The position numbers were made by a program, and so were the translations under genes. Positions 14,539 through 20,036 of a stretch of DNA of 20,036 nucleotides are shown here, piece after piece. The first letter of the stretch is position 1. Every line of letters starts with the position of its first letter. Source of the DNA: DAHUZL01 sp035533215 (GTDB lineage: Bacteria > Chloroflexota > Dormibacteria > Aeolococcales > Bog-877); NCBI GenBank assembly GCA_035533215.1, contig DATLUG010000032.1:1-20036 (forward strand). The letters run 5' to 3'. The notes below the pieces were generated by a model. That model saw only the letters and a program-made list of their open reading frames with translations, made no database searches and was not told where the DNA came from.

Positions 14539-14542
<4 letters not shown>
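14099..14542 (+). CDS. mce: Methylmalonyl-CoA epimerase
   Basis: Interconverts (S)- and (R)-methylmalonyl-CoA, linking propionyl-CoA carboxylase to the mutase. 147 residues, VOC (glyoxalase) fold with two paired beta-alpha-beta-beta-beta modules. Likely metal ligands are H16 in IDHVGLAV, E63 or a neighbour in ARVELLAS, a histidine of GLHHLAYRV (86-87), and E137 in GVLVELCQ. The spacing matches the family. The GTG start overlaps the glycosyltransferase stop by 4 nt and the stop overlaps the mutase ATG by 4 nt. Adjacency to the mutase makes this assignment much stronger than other VOC enzymes. Confidence 0.92.
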
Positions 14543-16106
<1,564 letters not shown>

Positions 16107-16131
<25 letters not shown>

Positions 16132-16970
16132 TCCCGGCCGGGGTCCCGGCCCCCCGCCGTCGCCAGCCTGGACCGCAGCACGCTGGGGTAGCGGACGTCG
16201 TGGAAGAGCTTGGCCGTGAGCGGCCGGCGGCCCCGTCCCAGGAGCCGGAACAGCGCCACGGCCGCCAGCGCCCCCGCGGGCGGCCCGACCCAGTAGATCC
16301 AGAGCCCGCCGAGCTGGCCGGCGACCAGCGCCGGGCCCAGCGACCGGGCCGGGTTGAGGCTGGTGCCGGTGTACGGAGCGCCGAACCGGACCAGGAGCGC
16401 GACCACCACCCAGACCGCCAGCGGGGTCCAGCGGACGCTGCGGCGATGGGAGACGCACAGGAGGATGGTGGCGACGAGGATGGCCGTCATCAGCGCCTCG
16501 ATCCCGACCGCCGCGAGGGCGCCGGTGCCGGGCCCCGGACGGGTCACCCCGTCGGCGACGCTGCGGGCGGCGCCGCCCCAGAGCCGGGCGACCAGCACCG
16601 CTGCGGCGGCCGCGCCGCCCACCTGGGCCAGGGCGTATCCGAGGAGGTCGTCGCGGTGGACGTGCCCGGTGGCGAAGAAGGCGAGCGTCACGCAGGGGTT
16701 GAGGTGGGCGCCGCTGCGGCGGCCGACCGGGGTGACCGCGATCAGGCTGCCGGTCCCCCCGAAGAGGAGGCCGGTGAGCAGAAGACGCCACGACGCCGAG
16801 GGCAGGAGGTGCGGCAGCGGCGTCCCCCGGCCGAAGTCGAGGCAGACGGCGCTGAGGCCGCCGAGGATCAGGCAGGCGGTCCCGAGGAGCTCCGACCCCC
16901 ACTCGGCGGGGTGGATCCCGGCGATCGGCCCGGCGTCGGCCCGGATCGGCGCCGGGCCGGGCCCGGGCAT
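16107..16970 (-). CDS. Aquaporin/MIP family channel with one NPC motif
   Basis: Membrane channel for water or small neutral solutes, 287 residues with six hydrophobic segments in two repeats. The first half-helix motif is HLNPCVTL, an NPC (91-93) in place of NPA. The second is SLNPARSLGPA, a normal NPA (206-208) followed by the pore arginine R209. An AEWGSELLGTACLILGG first helix and a KLFHDVRYPSVL C-terminal tail are visible. ATG 16970 is used; GTG 16994 in frame would add eight residues. Glycerol versus water selectivity cannot be read with confidence. It sits alone on the minus strand between the mutase and hydrolase genes, overlapping the mutase 3' end by 25 nt. The open frame extends upstream antisense to the hydrolase, which is not coding. 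Confidence 0.88.
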
Positions 16971-17043
16971 GCGGTCGCCTGGATGCCCGGTCACCGTGTG
17001 ATCATCGCGGCCCGGAGGCGCCCTCAGGTCCGGCCCGGGCGGC

Positions 17044-17084
17044 GGTGGCGGCGGCGCCCGCCCGAGAGGCGAGCCGCCGCCACC
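17044..17084. promoter_or_regulatory. 12-bp inverted repeat over the hydrolase -35 region
   Basis: GGTGGCGGCGGC (17044-17055) is perfectly complementary to GCCGCCGCCACC (17073-17084) with a 17-nt loop. The right arm covers the expected -35 position for the TACCAT box at 17097-17102. It lies in the 139-bp divergent gap (16971-17109), so a bound regulator could affect both genes. Confidence 0.45.
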
Positions 17085-17096
17085 CCGTGCGGTGGC

Positions 17097-17102
17097 TACC
17101 AT
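17097..17102 (+). promoter_or_regulatory. Candidate -10 box TACCAT, leaderless
   Basis: TACCAT ends 7 nt before ATG 17110, fitting a leaderless transcript. The surrounding GGCTACCATCG matches the sequence before the 60-aa membrane protein gene. Confidence 0.52.
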
Positions 17103-17109
17103 CGCTCCC

Positions 17110-17838
17110 ATGGCCAGCTCCCGCACCCTCACGCTGGCGGACGTCCGGCGGGTCGACCTCGGCGCCGTCACCGCGCCCCCGGGCGACCCCGACGCCGGCT
17201 CGACCGTCCCCGTCCACGGATTCGCCGTCACCCACCCCGCCGGGGTGGTCCTCATCGACACCGGGGTCGGCGAGCCCCGGCCGGGGTCGTTCGTCAGGGA
17301 CTGGCGCCCGGTGGCGCGCCGGATCGACGTCGCCCTCGCCGAGCTGGGACTGGCCGCCGCCGACGTGCGGATGGTGGTCAACACCCATCTGCACTGGGAC
17401 CACTGCGGCCAGAACGCCGTCTTCACCCATGCCCCGTTCGTGGTCCAGCGGCGCGAGCACGAGACCGCCCGGGGACGGCAGGGGATCGTCTGGGAGTGGT
17501 TCGAGGTGGCGCACGCCCGCTTCGAGCTGGTCGACGGCGAGCGGGAGATCCTCCCCGGGCTGCGGGTGGTGCCCACCTACGGTCACACGGTGGGACACCA
17601 GGCGGTGGTGGTGGAGACCGACCAGGGAACGGTGGTCCTGGGCGGCGACGCCGCCGACTCGGCCCAGTCCTTCGCGGCCGAGGACTGCAGCCTCGGCGCC
17701 GAGCCCGAGGACCGGGCGCGGTGGCGCGAGGCCGTCCGCCAGGTGAAGGCCCTGGACCCCCTCCGGGTGCTGTTCTGCCACGACCCCACGGCGTGGCAGA
17801 GGGGCGGGGACGGCGGACCGCCCCCGGCGGCCGGCTGA
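17110..17838 (+). CDS. MBL-fold metallo-hydrolase
   Basis: Metallo-beta-lactamase-fold hydrolase, 242 residues, cytosolic (no signal). The dinuclear zinc motif is complete: NTHLHWDHCGQN with H93, H95, D97 and H98; H159 in PTYGHTVGHQ; D180 in LGGDAAD; H224 in FCHDP. The layout resembles the lactonase branch (AiiA-like N-acyl homoserine lactonases), but that group hydrolyses varied esters, lactones and thioesters, so the substrate is open. ATG 17110 is chosen over GTG 17092 because it lies 7 nt after TACCAT. The stop is 1 nt before the pccB GTG, implying co-expression and perhaps a substrate linked to acyl-CoA or organic-acid metabolism. Confidence 0.87.
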   Translation: MASSRTLTLADVRRVDLGAVTAPPGDPDAGSTVPVHGFAVTHPAGVVLIDTGVGEPRPGSFVRDWRPVARRIDVALAELGLAAADVRMVVNTHLHWDHCGQNAVFTHAPFVVQRREHETARGRQGIVWEWFEVAHARFELVDGEREILPGLRVVPTYGHTVGHQAVVVETDQGTVVLGGDAADSAQSFAAEDCSLGAEPEDRARWREAVRQVKALDPLRVLFCHDPTAWQRGGDGGPPPAAG

Positions 17839-17839
17839 G

Positions 17840-19540
17840 GTGGCGACGCGCCGCGTCCCCCCGGCGGATGCCGGCGACCGCATCCCGGCAAGGCCGGCAG
17901 AGACGGGGCCGGCCCCGGGCCGCCCGGGCGACGGCCGGGTCGAGCGCCCCGGTCGCAGCGCCGACCGCCGTCCCGTCCTGCCCCCGGCCCCGTCCACCAC
18001 CGAGCGGCTGGTCAACCAGCTGCGCAAGCGCCGCTACGACGCGGTCCACCGCGGGGGCGAGGCCGAGCGGCTGCAGCACCGCAAGGGCAGGCTGACCGCC
18101 CGCGAGCGGATCGCCCGCCTCTTGGACCCCGGCTCCTTCGTGGAGCTGGACGCCTTCGCGGTCCACCGCTCCAGCCAGTTCGAGATGTCCGAGCGGCGGG
18201 TGCTCGGCGACGGGGTGGTGACCGGCCACGGCACCGTCGCCGGCCGCCAGGTGTGCCTGTTCGCCCACGACGCCTCCTTCATGGGCGGCTCGCTCGGCGA
18301 GGTGTTCGCCGAGAAGGTCTGCAAGGTGATGGACCTCGCCGAGCGGACCGGCTGCCCCTGCATCGGCCTCAACGACAGCGCCGGCGCCCGGATCCAGGAG
18401 GGGGTGGTCGCGCTCGCCGGCTACGCCGACATCTTCTACCGCAACGTGCGCTGCAGCGGGGTCGTCCCGCAGCTGTCGGTGATCGTCGGTCCCTGCACCG
18501 GTGGCGCGGTCTACTCGCCCGCCATCACCGACTTCATCTTCATGGTGCGGGAGGTGGGCTACATGTTCATCACCGGCCCGGAGGTGATCCGGGTCACCAC
18601 CGGGGAGGCGGTGACGTTCGAGCAGCTCGGGGGCGCCGACGTGCACGGGGTCCGCAGCGGGGTCGCCCACTTCGAGGCCGACAGCGAGGACCACGCCTTC
18701 CAGACGGTGCGCCAGCTCCTCTCCTTCCTGCCCTCCAACCACCGCGAGGCCCCGCCCCGGCGGGAGCCGACCGACGACTGGCGCCGCGCCGACGACGAGC
18801 TCCAGACCCTCGTCCCCGACGAGCCCAGCCACCCCTACGAGATGCGGGACGTGATCACCCGAGTGGTCGACCTAGGCGAGTTCCTGGAGGTCCAGCCGCT
18901 CCACGCCGCCAACCTGGTGGCCGGGTTCGCCCGGCTCGACGGCCGGCCCGTCGGGGTGGTCGCCAACCAGCCGCGGGTGCTGGCCGGGGCCCTCGACATC
19001 GACGCCTCCATCAAGGGGGCGCGCTTCGTCCGCTTCTGCGATGCCTTCAACATCCCGCTGGTGACCTTCGTCGACGTCCCCGGGTTCCTGCCGGGGACGG
19101 CGCAGGAGTACGGCGGCATCATCCGCCACGGCGCCAAGCTCCTCTACGCCTACTGCGAGGCCACGGTCCCCAAGCTGACGGTGATCACGCGCAAGGCCTA
19201 CGGTGGGGCCTATGACGTCATGTGCAGCAAGCACATCCGCGCCGACTACAACGTGGCCTGGCCCACCGCGGAGATCGCGGTCATGGGTCCGCAGGGCGCG
19301 GTCAGTGTCATCTTCAAGCGCGAAATATCCCAGGCAGCCAATCCGAAGCAGCGCTCAGAGGAGCTGATCGAGGAATACCGGGAACAGTTCGCCAATCCGT
19401 ACTACGCGGCGGAACGGGGTTACATCGACGATGTCATCGAGCCTCGCCAGACGCGTCGCGCGCTGATCGCCGCGCTGCGGATGGCGCGAGACAAGCAGGT
19501 CCGGACGCCACAGCGGAAGCACGGCAACATCCCGCTCTGA
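17840..19540 (+). CDS. pccB: Propionyl-CoA carboxylase beta (carboxyltransferase) subunit
   Basis: Transfers carboxyl from carboxybiotin to propionyl-CoA giving (S)-methylmalonyl-CoA. 566 residues against the usual 510-535. The crotonase-like halves are complete: TARERIARLLDPGSFVELD (86-104), DASFMGGSLGEVFAEK, LNDSAGARIQEGV, VDVPGFLPGTAQEYGGIIRH, KAYGGAYDVMCSK and AWPTAEIAVMGPQGAV. D459 in GGAYDVM matches the Asp (D422 in Streptomyces PccB, from memory) linked to propionyl rather than acetyl or longer substrates. GTG 17840 is the only usual start codon before the conserved region and gives about 50 extra Pro/Arg-rich residues. The biotin carboxylase/carrier subunit is absent here. Codon use changes in the last part of the gene (from about 19200-19310). 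Confidence 0.92.
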   Translation: MATRRVPPADAGDRIPARPAETGPAPGRPGDGRVERPGRSADRRPVLPPAPSTTERLVNQLRKRRYDAVHRGGEAERLQHRKGRLTARERIARLLDPGSFVELDAFAVHRSSQFEMSERRVLGDGVVTGHGTVAGRQVCLFAHDASFMGGSLGEVFAEKVCKVMDLAERTGCPCIGLNDSAGARIQEGVVALAGYADIFYRNVRCSGVVPQLSVIVGPCTGGAVYSPAITDFIFMVREVGYMFITGPEVIRVTTGEAVTFEQLGGADVHGVRSGVAHFEADSEDHAFQTVRQLLSFLPSNHREAPPRREPTDDWRRADDELQTLVPDEPSHPYEMRDVITRVVDLGEFLEVQPLHAANLVAGFARLDGRPVGVVANQPRVLAGALDIDASIKGARFVRFCDAFNIPLVTFVDVPGFLPGTAQEYGGIIRHGAKLLYAYCEATVPKLTVITRKAYGGAYDVMCSKHIRADYNVAWPTAEIAVMGPQGAVSVIFKREISQAANPKQRSEELIEEYREQFANPYYAAERGYIDDVIEPRQTRRALIAALRMARDKQVRTPQRKHGNIPL

Positions 19541-19543
19541 GCG

Positions 19544-20036
19544 TCAGCGCGGATTGACACGTCGCCCGCCCGTTCGTGGAGCGGAGTCCTTGAGGCTCGC
19601 GGAGAGCGGAACGTATGCCTTGGCGTAGGCCTGGTCGGTGCGCCCCTGTGCATGGTGGATTGCCGGCACCGCGGCTCGCACCAGGAGCACCTGGAGCGCG
19701 GCCGCCACCGGGACGGCGAGGATCGCGCCGATCAACCCCTGGATCGCGCCACCCACGAGGAGCGCGAGCACGACACCAAGCGCCGGCAGGGACACCACGC
19801 GGTTCATGACCATCGGCACAACGGTGTTGGCATCGATGAGCTGGATCACCAGCAGCACCGCGAGCACCAGTATCGGGTATGCCGGGCTGATGGTGAAGCC
19901 GAGCAGCACTGCCGGCACGACACCGATGATCCCTCCCACCATCGGAATTGCCGCCGTGAGACCGGCGAAGATGCCGAGAATGACGGGGTCCGGGAGGCGC
20001 AACAGCCAGCATGCGACGCCGACCACCAGCCCGAGC
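19544..20036 (-). CDS. AI-2E family transporter (PerM-like), partial C-terminal part
   Basis: About 164 C-terminal codons of a membrane protein whose 5' end lies beyond the window. The frame is open through base 20036 and GTG 20026 is internal. Hydrophobic segments include ILGIFAGLTAAIPMVGGIIG, FTISPAYPILVLAVLLVIQL and VVLALLVGGAIQGLIGAILA. The segment IDANTVVPMVMNRVVSLPAL (P-rich loop between helices) is characteristic of the AI-2E/YdiK/PerM family. Members are efflux or exchange transporters with varied substrates; the AI-2 name does not prove signal transport. It converges on pccB with 3 nt between stops. Its codons are less G+C-rich than those left of 19.2 kb. Confidence 0.85.
   Translation of the reverse strand, partial: LGLVVGVACWLLRLPDPVILGIFAGLTAAIPMVGGIIGVVPAVLLGFTISPAYPILVLAVLLVIQLIDANTVVPMVMNRVVSLPALGVVLALLVGGAIQGLIGAILAVPVAAALQVLLVRAAVPAIHHAQGRTDQAYAKAYVPLSASLKDSAPRTGGRRVNPR

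Noticed and set aside
16971..17576. Upstream extension of the aquaporin open frame
   Set aside because: The extra 200 residues are antisense to the MBL hydrolase and precede a normal MIP first helix; family length is met from ATG 16970.

Overview
The window is a very G+C-rich (about three quarters by eye), gene-dense bacterial chromosome segment. Nearly all codons end in G or C, GTG starts are common, and genes are often joined by 4-nt ATGA or GTGA overlaps (eight cases). EtfD-type and methylmalonyl-CoA mutase genes together with TANNNT promoters set 7-8 nt before start codons (likely leaderless mRNAs) suggest an actinobacterial or Chloroflexota/Dormibacterota-like organism. That placement is inference from gene content, not a phylogeny. 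No mobile element, CRISPR array, tRNA or rRNA was seen.

Layout. (1) 1-1163: 3' part of a pyridine nucleotide-disulfide oxidoreductase. (2) 1268-4537: tdh and kbl (threonine to glycine plus acetyl-CoA), then an ECF-like sigma factor 2 nt after kbl and a small protein with a C-terminal membrane helix that may be its partner. (3) 4691-5964: DksA/TraR zinc-finger protein and galU. (4) 6084-7623: a 104-aa protein of unknown function, a PHP-domain phosphoesterase and a membrane-anchored Pro/Thr-rich protein, behind a TATACT promoter with a palindrome. (5) 7640-9511, minus strand: a 171-aa unknown protein, coaE, and a 206-aa unknown protein overlapping coaE. (6) 9621-16131: enoyl-CoA hydratase, then five genes chained by 4-nt overlaps: a 60-aa membrane protein, an EtfD-like membrane Fe-S reductase, a GT87-like membrane glycosyltransferase, methylmalonyl-CoA epimerase, and the methylmalonyl-CoA mutase catalytic subunit. 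(7) 16107-16970, minus: an aquaporin with one NPC motif. (8) 17110-19540: an MBL-fold hydrolase and a propionyl-CoA carboxylase beta subunit. (9) 19544-end, minus: the C-terminal part of an AI-2E family transporter.

The right half reads as a propionyl-CoA/beta-oxidation neighbourhood. PccB makes (S)-methylmalonyl-CoA, the epimerase converts it to the (R) form, and the mutase makes succinyl-CoA. The hydratase serves beta-oxidation, and EtfD would pass electrons from acyl-CoA dehydrogenases, via ETF, to menaquinone. The biotin-bearing carboxylase subunit, the B12-binding mutase subunit and EtfAB are not in the window and must lie elsewhere.

The most notable observations are the 60-aa membrane protein coupled to EtfD, the glycosyltransferase embedded in the propionate operon, a codon-usage break inside pccB near 19.2-19.3 kb (recombination or assembly chimera), an Asp replacing a structural-zinc Cys in Tdh, the NPC aquaporin, and several inverted repeats placed at promoters or gene junctions.
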